From NCBI GenBank assembly GCA_021800315.1, contig JAJYZD010000141.1, positions 1-9,481 on the forward strand: a stretch of 9,481 nt of DNA, read 5' to 3'. Numbering within the stretch: the stretch's first letter is position 1; every line of letters begins with the position of its first letter. Shown one piece after another: positions 1 to 5,223 of this stretch. A model generated the notes under the pieces. That model ran no database searches. It was not told where the DNA came from and saw only the letters and a program-made list of their open reading frames with translations. The translations under genes and the position numbers were made by a program. Source of the DNA: Bacillota bacterium. Lineage in GTDB: Bacteria > Bacillota > Desulfotomaculia > Desulfotomaculales > JAJYZD01.

Positions 1-193
1 CCCGGGCGGCGAAGAAGGTGGTCAGGGACGCCGTTACCTCCACCACGAACATCACCGGATTGGTCATCATCACCCGGGGGTTCAGTTTATTGAAGGCGTC
101 CAGGACGGCCCGCCCATATAGGGAACCGCTGAAGCCGGCGTCCTGCGTATTGTGGTCTTGACCGGCCGCTTGCAAAGTGTCCACTTCGTTCAT
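1..193 (-). CDS. kdpB: KdpB, potassium-transporting ATPase subunit B (N-terminal fragment)
   Basis: KdpB is the P-type ATPase subunit that hydrolyses ATP to drive K+ uptake by the KdpFABC membrane complex. Only the first 64 residues are in the window; the rest runs off the left edge. The stretch from LNPRVMMTNPVMFVVEV matches the conserved KdpB N-terminus (KLNP...NPVMF), where the first membrane segment begins. The upstream 30 residues are a variable leader. The ATG at 191-193 lies 6 nt after the kdpA stop, inside a run of G residues, so translation is probably coupled to kdpA. A GTG three codons later sits at a better distance from the GGGGGG and could be the true start. The phosphorylation and ATP-binding domains are not visible. 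The call is supported both by the residues and by the position after kdpA. Confidence 0.95.
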   Translation of the reverse strand, partial: MNEVDTLQAAGQDHNTQDAGFSGSLYGRAVLDAFNKLNPRVMMTNPVMFVVEVTASLTTFFAAR

Positions 194-199
194 ACCCCC

Positions 200-1909
200 C
201 TAAAACATCTTGCCGGCGTACATCAAAAGCTGTTCCACGATGGGCCCCAGGGCCAGCGCCGGGAAAAAGGTCAGGGCCCCGACGATCATGACCACACCGG
301 CCAGCAGCCAGGAAAACAATGAACTGGTGGTATCGAAGGTACCCGGTCCGGGAGGCACGCTTTTTTTGACCACCATGCTTCCGGCTATGGCCAGGCCCGG
401 GATGATGACGCCGAAGCGCCCGATGAGCATAGCCAGGGCCAGGCCGATGTCGTAGAACGGAGTGGCGGCGGAAAGACCCGCAAACGCGCTGCCGTTGTTG
501 CCGGTCGCCGAAGACCAGGCGTAAAGGATTTCACTCAAGCCGTGCGGACCGTGATTAAGCACGGACGAGGTTCCCGCCGGAATGGCCGCGGCCAGGCCCG
601 CTCCCAGCAGGATGGTCGCCGCGGGAATGAGCACCGCCAGGGTGGCCATCTTGGTTTCGAAGGACTCGATCTTCTTACCCAGGTATTCCGGGGTACGGCC
701 CACCATCAGGCCGACGATGAAGACGGTCAGGATGACGAAGTGCAGCATGCCCAGCAGTCCCGTGCCGACCCCGCCGAAGACCACCTCGCCCAGCATTATG
801 TTCAGGAGGGGTACCATGCCGCCCAGGGGCGTCAGGCTGTCGTGCATGGCGTTGACCGCGCCGGTGGAGGTAGCGGTGGTGATGGTGGCCCAGAGAATCG
901 AGCCGCCCACCCCGAACCGTACTTCCTTGCCTTCCATGGCCGAAGGCCCGCTGACCCCGAGAGCCCTGATCAAAGGATTGCCCGCCGTTTCGCTGGCCAA
1001 GGCCACCGCCAGCAGCACGATAAGCAGGCCCAGCATGGCGAAGAAGATCACCCGGCCCTGCTTCGGATTGCCGACCATGTGCCCGTAAGTGAAGGTCAAC
1101 CCGGCCGGTATAACCAGCATGGCCAACATTTCCAGGAAATTGGTAAGCGGCGTGGGGTTTTCGAAGGGATGGGCGGAGTTGGCGTTGAAGAAGCCGCCGC
1201 CGTTGGTACCCAGCTCCTTGATGATCTCCTGGGATGCTACCGGTCCCATGGCCAGGGTTTGCCTGGCCCCTTCCAGGGTGTGCACGGTCAGATAGGGGCT
1301 GAAGTTCTGGATGACGCCCTGCGAGACCAGCACGAGGGCCCCGACCACGGCTACGGGCAGAAAGATCCACAAGACCGTCCGGGTTAGATCCACCCAGTAG
1401 TTGCCGATGGTGCTGGCCGTGCGCCGGGCCAGGCCGCGGATCAGGGCGACCAGCACGGCCATGCCGGTGGCGGCGGAGAGGAAGTTCTGCACCGTCAGGC
1501 CGGCCATCTGGGTGAAGTAGCTCACCGTGGTTTCCGGTGTATAAGCCTGCCAGTCGGTATTGGTCACAAAGCTGACGGACGTATTGAAATTGAGGTGCCA
1601 GGGCGTCACGGCCCCCAGGTGCAGGGGGTTGAAGGGCAGGTGGCCCTGCAGGAGCTGGATGAGAAAGAGCAGGACAATGCCCAGAACGTTGAAGACGAGC
1701 ATGGCCTTGGTGTATTCCCACCAGTTCATTTCCCGCTCCGCCTCGACCCCGGCCACCCGGTAGGTGAGCCGCTCCAACGGCCTCAACAGGAAATCGAGCC
1801 AGGTGGGTTCCCCCGTGTAGACCTTGGCCATGAAACGCCCGAAGGGAATGGCCAGGATGATGAGAACAACGAAATAGACCAGGATCTGGATGATATCCCG
1901 CGGGTTCAT
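200..1909 (-). CDS. kdpA: KdpA, K+-channel-like subunit of the Kdp ATPase
   Basis: KdpA is the membrane subunit that selects and binds K+ for the KdpFABC pump. The protein has 569 residues, close to the usual ~555-570, with many hydrophobic segments. All four selectivity-filter loops of the SKT superfamily are recognisable: VTNTDW (about 115-120), GTNGGGFF (234-241), TSTGAVNAMHDS (347-358) and ATGNNGSAF (468-476). AGLTVQNFLSAATG near 136-149 is also typical of the family. The only plausible start is ATG at 1907-1909, because the next Met is at residue 28, inside the first helix region. The bases just upstream contain no Shine-Dalgarno-like purine run, which is unusual in this window. The right end of the iscB element lies only about 20-40 bp upstream, so the native ribosome site may have been displaced. 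The frame is intact with no visible missing motif. Confidence 0.98.
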   Translation of the reverse strand: MNPRDIIQILVYFVVLIILAIPFGRFMAKVYTGEPTWLDFLLRPLERLTYRVAGVEAEREMNWWEYTKAMLVFNVLGIVLLFLIQLLQGHLPFNPLHLGAVTPWHLNFNTSVSFVTNTDWQAYTPETTVSYFTQMAGLTVQNFLSAATGMAVLVALIRGLARRTASTIGNYWVDLTRTVLWIFLPVAVVGALVLVSQGVIQNFSPYLTVHTLEGARQTLAMGPVASQEIIKELGTNGGGFFNANSAHPFENPTPLTNFLEMLAMLVIPAGLTFTYGHMVGNPKQGRVIFFAMLGLLIVLLAVALASETAGNPLIRALGVSGPSAMEGKEVRFGVGGSILWATITTATSTGAVNAMHDSLTPLGGMVPLLNIMLGEVVFGGVGTGLLGMLHFVILTVFIVGLMVGRTPEYLGKKIESFETKMATLAVLIPAATILLGAGLAAAIPAGTSSVLNHGPHGLSEILYAWSSATGNNGSAFAGLSAATPFYDIGLALAMLIGRFGVIIPGLAIAGSMVVKKSVPPGPGTFDTTSSLFSWLLAGVVMIVGALTFFPALALGPIVEQLLMYAGKMF

Positions 1910-1930
1910 GAAAAATCGGCGGCGCGGATA

Positions 1931-1950
1931 CCTCTGACTTCAGTCAGGGG
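1931..1950. repeat. Right-end subterminal hairpin of the iscB element
   Basis: On the plus strand CTGACT (1934-1939), loop TC and AGTCAG (1942-1947) form a perfect six-pair stem, extended by CCT/GGGG flanks with one T-G wobble. The same 20-nt pattern, in the same orientation and differing at three positions, occurs at 3607-3626. Same-orientation hairpins at both ends, rather than terminal inverted repeats, are the hallmark of IS200/IS605-type single-strand transposons. The hairpin lies between the iscB stop and the kdpA start and has no T-tract, so it is unlikely to terminate transcription into kdpA. Confidence 0.8.
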
Positions 1951-1972
1951 AGGAGCGCCGCTTGCCCCCTTT

Positions 1973-3286
1973 CTATCCGTGGGAATAAGCGTAACCGCTA
2001 GCATGTTGCAATATCTTACAGTACTTGTGTTTAACACCTTGTACTAAGATATGGCCACGAACGTCCTTGATGTCAAAGTAACCGCTTGCCCGAACGGCCA
2101 CAACGCCCACAAAGACACCGGGATGCTTACCGGCCGGAACGATAGCTCTGACAATATCTCCGGTCTGGAACCCAAAATGTATCTTCTTTCGACTACGGTG
2201 ACCCCTCGGAAAACCATAGCCGTCTACCCGGACCATCTTCCGATTGCCACGGCCCACCGCCCGAATCTCCAGAGGAATAATATAAGTATTCCTCAACTCA
2301 GGGGTACTGGCCCCCACGCATGCGGCATCCATGTAATGGGCTTTGGGCAGACCCTGGACCATCCGGTTATACTTCGTCCGGCCGCCGGTACCCATCTCCA
2401 GGTCCAAGCCGTTTTCTAAAGCGATGGATTTTACCTGGTTCCAAAGGTACCATCGGGTGGAGTTAACTGCCGCCGCATCCTTGAGCGATTTTTTGGCTTC
2501 TCGCTGGACTTCCGGATGGCCGCACTCCTCTGCGGTCTGGTTGCCTTTCTCCTGGTTACAGGTGTGGCAAGCCAGGGTGAGGTTACTTACGCGGTCACTG
2601 CCACCCCGGGACTTCGGCATGACGTGATCAATCTCCAGCACAGGATCTTTCGACTTGCCTTGGCAATACTGGCATTCGCGTCCGTATTTCTCCAACAGGT
2701 ATTCCCGAACCTCATAGCCGAACAGGGTTCCCTGCTGATATTCAACTCCGGAAATTTCAGGGTCCTGGAGAGCCTGAGTATCAAAACGCACCGTTTCCAC
2801 GGAAACAGCGGTGATGGGACACAGACGCATCAGCTTGTTGACCCGGTTGACTAGGCATTCAGCCCGGGCACGTAACGTGGGCGGAAGCCAGCCTTTCGGC
2901 CGTTTGCGATTGTTCCATCGGGCAATCCGGTAACGGGTCTTCCGGTTGCGACGGCTACGACGGAATAACGCGCGTTTGTGCATGATCGTTACCGGTTTGC
3001 CGTCTTTATTAATCGTTACGAATTGCCGGTGATTGAGATTCGCCGCCCAGACGATGTAACCGTCCCTTTCGCGAATGATGACCAGTCCTGTTGTTTTGGC
3101 CCCGGGGTCGATCTTTAGCCGTAACGGGTCATTGGCGGCCACTACCTCACCCTTAAGACGGATCGTGAAGGGGTACAGCTTGTGAACCACGGCCTTACCG
3201 TGTCTCAGTAACTCCCTGGCCCGCGCCGGGTGACACGGCATCAGGGGCTGATGGTGTTTGTCCAACACAAATAACCAGTTCTGCAC
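1973..3286 (-). CDS. iscB: IscB, omega-RNA-guided RuvC/HNH DNA endonuclease
   Basis: IscB is the ancestor-like relative of Cas9 encoded in IS200/IS605 elements. It uses an omega-RNA to cut matching DNA next to a short TAM. The 437-residue frame has every expected part: PLMP domain (PLMPCHPARARELL from about 14), RuvC-I with Asp60 (LKIDPGAKTTG), an Arg-rich bridge helix (about 103-130), RuvC-II with Glu164 (AVSVETVRFD), an HNH domain with Cys205/Cys208 and Cys240/Cys243 zinc pairs, Asp220-His221 and Asn235, and RuvC-III with Asp320 (HYMDAACVG). A C-terminal domain (about 345-437) follows. No catalytic residue is missing, so the nuclease looks active. The frame stays open upstream to 3379, but GTG at 3284-3286 is preferred: a GAGG lies 9 nt upstream and the typical IscB N-terminus (FVLDKHHQPLMP) follows at once. 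The upstream part belongs to the omega-RNA. Confidence 0.95.
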   Translation of the reverse strand: MQNWLFVLDKHHQPLMPCHPARARELLRHGKAVVHKLYPFTIRLKGEVVAANDPLRLKIDPGAKTTGLVIIRERDGYIVWAANLNHRQFVTINKDGKPVTIMHKRALFRRSRRNRKTRYRIARWNNRKRPKGWLPPTLRARAECLVNRVNKLMRLCPITAVSVETVRFDTQALQDPEISGVEYQQGTLFGYEVREYLLEKYGRECQYCQGKSKDPVLEIDHVMPKSRGGSDRVSNLTLACHTCNQEKGNQTAEECGHPEVQREAKKSLKDAAAVNSTRWYLWNQVKSIALENGLDLEMGTGGRTKYNRMVQGLPKAHYMDAACVGASTPELRNTYIIPLEIRAVGRGNRKMVRVDGYGFPRGHRSRKKIHFGFQTGDIVRAIVPAGKHPGVFVGVVAVRASGYFDIKDVRGHILVQGVKHKYCKILQHASGYAYSHG

Positions 3287-3563
3287 GCCGAGTTTCCTCG
3301 CTTTCTCATGACGGTGACGGTTTGAGTGCGCCCACCCAAACTCTCCTCTCGGGAATGCAACGGAACGGCAAACCCGCACCCGTTTCGGCTTACCCCAAGT
3401 TTGTCTGCAATGCGGGTTCCAGGGTCCGGGGCTGTGGAAGCACCCCGGAGTGGGTCTTTTAACCTTTCCGTGCGCGGTGCGTGGTCAACGGGCCGCCGCC
3501 CTCCCACGAAGCCTATCAGCTCCGCCGTACAAACGACCCCGAAGAATCTCCGGCGCTACCCTG

Positions 3564-3634
3564 GTCAATCAACAACCCAAGCGGCGCCTGTAGGTTGCCC
3601 CACATGCCTCCGACTTTAGTCGGGGGTGATTGAC
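3564..3634. repeat. 8-bp inverted repeat bracketing the left-end hairpin
   Basis: GTCAATCA at 3564-3571 and TGATTGAC at 3627-3634 are exact reverse complements 55 bp apart, enclosing the left-end hairpin. In the minus-strand transcript they would form the outermost stem of the omega-RNA 5' domain. The outer arm ends exactly where the kdpF stop codon begins. If the pairing is real, the element boundary lies at or beyond 3634. Confidence 0.5.
3607..3626. repeat. Left-end subterminal hairpin of the iscB element
   Basis: On the plus strand CCGACT (3610-3615), loop TT and AGTCGG (3618-3623) form a perfect stem with CCT/GGG flanks. It is a near copy of the hairpin at 1931-1950 in the same orientation. 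One of the three differing positions is in the loop. The other two are a compensatory C-G to T-A change in the stem, which argues for selection on the fold. It lies at the 5' end of the omega-RNA region, eight bases from the kdpF stop codon. Confidence 0.8.
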
Positions 3635-3718
3635 TTACAAATCCTCCGCCTTTATCAGGGAATAGGTAAGGTAAATCAAGAGGCCCAGGGTAACCACGGC
3701 ACCGATGATCATGTCCAT
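3635..3718 (-). CDS. kdpF: KdpF, small stabilising subunit of the Kdp ATPase
   Basis: KdpF is a single-helix peptide of about 25-30 residues that stabilises the KdpABC complex in the membrane. This frame encodes 27 residues, MDMIIGAVVTLGLLIYLTYS followed by LIKAEDL. It is one hydrophobic helix ending in the typical L(I/V)xAExx tail, comparable to the E. coli peptide ending LVYALINAEAF. The ATG at 3716-3718 has a very strong ribosome site, GGGGGAGGA, about 6-7 nt upstream. It is the first gene of the kdp operon, but the next gene here is iscB instead of kdpA, 1.7 kb further on. Such short genes are easily missed in annotation. Its last codons would form the guide of the adjacent omega-RNA. Confidence 0.9.
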   Translation of the reverse strand: MDMIIGAVVTLGLLIYLTYSLIKAEDL

Positions 3719-3750
3719 ATCTTTTCCTCCCCCTTTTAGCGGTAACCAAA

Positions 3751-3773
3751 CCGGGGAAAACATGCCTCCCCGG
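3751..3773 (-). promoter_or_regulatory. Stem-loop in the kdpF leader
   Basis: CCGGGGA (3751-3757) and TCCCCGG (3767-3773) form a perfect seven-pair stem with a 9-nt loop. On the transcript it lies between the putative kdp promoter and the kdpF ribosome site and is followed by a short TTTGGTT. It could be a weak attenuator or simply a leader structure. No known riboswitch class is recognised in it. Confidence 0.4.
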
Positions 3774-3818
3774 CCCTGCCTTATTGTGCCACCCCCTGTC
3801 CGGCCGCAATTCACGTCA

Positions 3819-3846
3819 ATTATAATCGGGTACCGGGTAAAGATGG
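3819..3846 (-). promoter_or_regulatory. Candidate kdp operon promoter
   Basis: On the minus strand a perfect TATAAT (-10; plus-strand 3819-3824) is preceded by GAT but has no good -35 at 16-18 nt. That pattern suits an activator-dependent promoter such as one driven by a KdpE-like response regulator. The transcript would start near 3812 and give a leader of about 90 nt before kdpF. A second, weaker candidate lies further upstream: TTGCCG (3917-3922) with TATAAG (3896-3901) and a 15-nt spacer. Confidence 0.5.
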
Positions 3847-3923
3847 TGTAAAGAAAACGCGCACATACGTAAGGGAATTGTAAAAAGGCCGGCTGCTTAT
3901 AATGTGCCCGTGAGAACGGCAAG

Positions 3924-3944
3924 AAAAAACCGCCGTAGCGGCGG
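3924..3944 (-). terminator. Rho-independent terminator of the six-gene operon
   Basis: On the minus strand CCGCCG-CTA-CGGCGG forms a perfect GC-only six-pair stem, followed at once by six T residues. It lies 100 bp after the stop of the gene ending at 4044 and upstream of the kdp promoter candidates, so it separates the unknown operon from kdp. If the structured segment just before it is a riboswitch aptamer, this terminator would be its switch. Confidence 0.85.
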
Positions 3945-3945
3945 T

Positions 3946-4043
3946 CAGGAGGAAACCGGTATTTTGAGCCTTTCACCCCGGCGACCCGGCCGTCGCCCCG
4001 GCTGGGCACGGTTACCGGCGGGCGCTGGCTTTACGTGTCCCCC
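3946..4043 (-). other. GC-rich structured intergenic segment, possible regulatory RNA
   Basis: Between the stop at 4044 and the terminator, the minus strand reads as a densely structured segment. It includes the perfect hairpin GGCGAC-GGCCGG-GTCGCC followed by GGGGTGAA, and an upstream GGACACGTAAAGCC. The GGGGTGAA element is reminiscent of the c-di-AMP (ydaO) aptamer, and GACnnnnAAAGCC of c-di-GMP-I aptamers, but neither consensus is completed. c-di-AMP riboswitches do control potassium transport genes in Bacillota, so the position is suggestive. It may equally be only the 3' untranslated end of the preceding operon. Confidence 0.3.
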
Positions 4044-4442
4044 CTATTTCCGGCCCCCGCCCACCAGGCGGGGGTCCCACTTGATAACCTCGTGGTTTTT
4101 CCGGGGTTCCTCCGGCGGCGGATTCCCGGACGGAGCGGCGGATTCCGGAGCGGGGGGCACCCCTTGGCCCGCCCCCGGGGACCCTGCCGGAGCGGGAGGT
4201 TTCAGGGAACCCATCAACGGACCCAGGAGACCCAAAAGATCCCCCAGGCCGCCCCCCGGGCCGGCCTGGCTCTTAGGAGCCGGAGCGACCGGCAGAATCG
4301 CCGCCCTGGTCTCTATCAGCCGGACCAACCGTCCGAGGTAAACCAGGCCTAGGGCGATCAACAGCCAGCCGCCTTTTTCACCGTGCTGTTTCTCGTAATC
4401 CAGGAGAAGACTCAATAATTCTTCCTGACCTTCCTGGGCCAA
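4044..4442 (-). CDS. Small one-helix membrane protein with Pro-rich tail, unknown function (paralogue of the preceding gene)
   Basis: This is an unrecognised protein of 132 residues. A charged N-terminal helix (EELLSLLLDYEKQHGEKG, about 7-24) leads into one membrane segment (GWLLIALGLVYLGRLVRLI, about 25-43). Then come a Gly/Leu segment (GGGLGDLLGLLGPLMGSL, about 63-80) and a long Pro/Ala/Gly tail ending in the basic RKNHEVIKWDPRLVGGGRK. The start is TTG at 4440-4442, chosen because GGGGGAGGGG lies 6 nt upstream; the overlapping ATG is out of frame. It is the last gene of the operon, 18 nt after the gene at 4461-4832. It shares the layout LL-LLD-(W/Y) helix, one membrane segment, LLGPL(M/V) motif with that gene, so the two look like diverged duplicates. 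Membrane location is inferred from hydrophobicity. Confidence 0.75.
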   Translation of the reverse strand: MAQEGQEELLSLLLDYEKQHGEKGGWLLIALGLVYLGRLVRLIETRAAILPVAPAPKSQAGPGGGLGDLLGLLGPLMGSLKPPAPAGSPGAGQGVPPAPESAAPSGNPPPEEPRKNHEVIKWDPRLVGGGRK

Positions 4443-4460
4443 CCATTTCCCCTCCCCCGT

Positions 4461-4832
4461 TCAAGTTGTCGGGGCGCCCGGCCCCCCTTTGCCGGTCAAG
4501 CCGGCCACCAACGGGCCTAAAAGGGCTGCCAGCATGGCCGGGTCAACGTCCTTCAACAAGCCGCCCGCCATCTGGAGCAACCCTTCCATCCCGCCTCCGC
4601 CGAGGGCGGAAAGAAGCGCGGGCATAGGACCGGCCGGCGTATGCCCACCGGGTACGCTCACCGTCCAGGCGTCCCCGCCCAAATGCCGGTCTACCAGGCC
4701 GAGAAGGACCGTAAGGTTAACCAGGGACAGCATGATCAGCAGGGTTACCTGGTCCAAACCCAGCTTGGCCTGCCAATCCAGCAGACCGAAAAGGACGGCC
4801 TCGGGCCCGCCCTTCCCTGAATCCTTCTCCAC
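4461..4832 (-). CDS. Small one-helix membrane protein, unknown function
   Basis: This is an unrecognised protein of 123 residues. The N-terminus (PEAVLFGLLDWQAKLGLDQ, about 10-28) is followed by one hydrophobic segment (VTLLIMLSLVNLTVLLGLVD, about 29-48). After that come a Gly/Pro linker and a C-terminal Gly/Leu/Ala-rich amphipathic part (MEGLLQMAGGLLKDV, then MLAALLGPLVAGL). The start is GTG at 4830-4832 with GGGAGG 8 nt upstream. It lies 21 nt after the YbaB-like gene and 18 nt before the next gene, so all are probably on one transcript. The C-terminal LLGPLVAGL matches LLGPLMGSL of its downstream neighbour, pointing to tandem duplication. There is no signal peptide cleavage site and no catalytic motif. 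The role is unknown; a membrane anchor or scaffold would fit, as inference only. Confidence 0.75.
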   Translation of the reverse strand: MEKDSGKGGPEAVLFGLLDWQAKLGLDQVTLLIMLSLVNLTVLLGLVDRHLGGDAWTVSVPGGHTPAGPMPALLSALGGGGMEGLLQMAGGLLKDVDPAMLAALLGPLVAGLTGKGGPGAPTT

Positions 4833-4853
4833 CCGTTTTTCCTCCCGTCCGCC

Positions 4854-5144
4854 TCAAAACAGACTGGATATGTTGCCCAAGTTCAAGCCCCCGGTGTATT
4901 TGGTCACCTCTTCCTTAACCAGCTGGCGGGACCGGTCCAGGGCCAGGTTGTAAGCCTCCATGATACAACCGGCCAAAGTCACCTTGTCCAGTTTGTAAGC
5001 CCCGTCGGAAACCGTGACCTGCAACAATTCCTGCCGGCCGTTCATCCACACCGTTACCGCGCCGCGGGATGTCGCTTCGACCGACGCCTTGCTTAAATCG
5101 GACTGCAGCTTCTGCACCTGCTCAACCACCTTGGACACATCCAC
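4854..5144 (-). CDS. YbaB/EbfC-family nucleoid-associated-like protein
   Basis: YbaB/EbfC proteins are small dimeric DNA-binding, nucleoid-associated proteins. This one has 96 residues, near the family size of about 100. It shows the family pattern: an N-terminal helix (VSKVVEQVQKLQSDLSKASV), a strand pair around the NG turn (VTVWMNGRQELLQVTVSD), and a long C-terminal helix (LAGCIMEAYNLALDRSRQLV) with a flexible tail (GGLNLGNISSLF). The start is GTG at 5142-5144, after AAGGGGGTAGGG. The frame runs further upstream to 5249, but that part has no family match or ribosome site. It is not next to dnaX/recR, the usual place of the housekeeping ybaB, so this is probably a specialised paralogue. The assignment rests on pattern recognition; a profile search would decide it. 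Confidence 0.65.
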   Translation of the reverse strand: MDVSKVVEQVQKLQSDLSKASVEATSRGAVTVWMNGRQELLQVTVSDGAYKLDKVTLAGCIMEAYNLALDRSRQLVKEEVTKYTGGLNLGNISSLF

Positions 5145-5223
5145 ATTCCCTACCCCCTTAAAAAGCCTGCATTGCAGTATATGACCCGGCCGCCCGGAAT
5201 CTTCCCGGGCGAAGGATGAAATT

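Larger units (their letters stand above)
1925..3634 (-). mobile_element. IscB-type IS200/IS605-like element lacking tnpA, inserted in the kdp operon
   Basis: The element comprises a left-end hairpin (3607-3626), an omega-RNA region, iscB (1973-3286) and a right-end hairpin (1931-1950), all oriented with the kdp genes. It separates kdpF from kdpA, which are normally adjacent. No Y1 tyrosine transposase gene is present, so mobility would need TnpA in trans, as is usual for iscB-only elements. The outer limits are approximate. The left limit is put at the kdpF stop because an 8-bp inverted repeat (3564-3571 with 3627-3634) belongs to the structured region. The right limit is put a few bases outside the right hairpin. 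Comparison with an uninterrupted kdpFA junction from a relative would fix both ends. Confidence 0.82.
3310..3634 (-). ncRNA. IscB omega-RNA scaffold (guide supplied from the kdpF side)
   Basis: The roughly 325 bp between the left end and iscB are GC-rich, lack a credible gene and fold readily. Read on the minus strand, TCCGGGG...CCCCGGA (about 3450-3424) makes a perfect 7-bp stem. AACCCGCA pairs with TGCGGGTT across about 3418-3371. GTTTGGGTG-GGCG-CACTCAAAC (about 3337-3316) forms a hairpin just before iscB. The order AAAAGACC, GGGGTGCTTCCACAGCCCCGG, GGAACCCGCATTGC, GGGGTAAGCCG closely follows the core I recall from the characterised OgeuIscB omega-RNA (AAAGACC, CCCTGGG..CCCCAG, GGAACTGCAT, ATAAGCC). 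In this family the guide is at the RNA 5' end and comes from DNA outside the left end, here the last codons of kdpF. The exact ends are inferred; a covariance search would settle them. Confidence 0.8.

Noticed and set aside
542..1387. Long plus-strand frame of 281 codons opposite kdpA
   Set aside because: It is a high-GC antisense shadow of kdpA; its composition (Gln/His/Gly/Arg rich) has no domain-like pattern.
2343..2854. Plus-strand frames opposite iscB
   Set aside because: They are antisense to a gene with complete family motifs and have no ribosome sites.
3287..3379. N-terminal extension of IscB to ATG at 3379
   Set aside because: The extra 31 residues do not resemble IscB and coincide with omega-RNA stems; the GTG at 3286 has a ribosome site and a family-typical N-terminus.
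3516..3809. 97-codon minus-strand frame overlapping kdpF and the left end
   Set aside because: It crosses kdpF in another frame and lies in the omega-RNA region; there is no family pattern.
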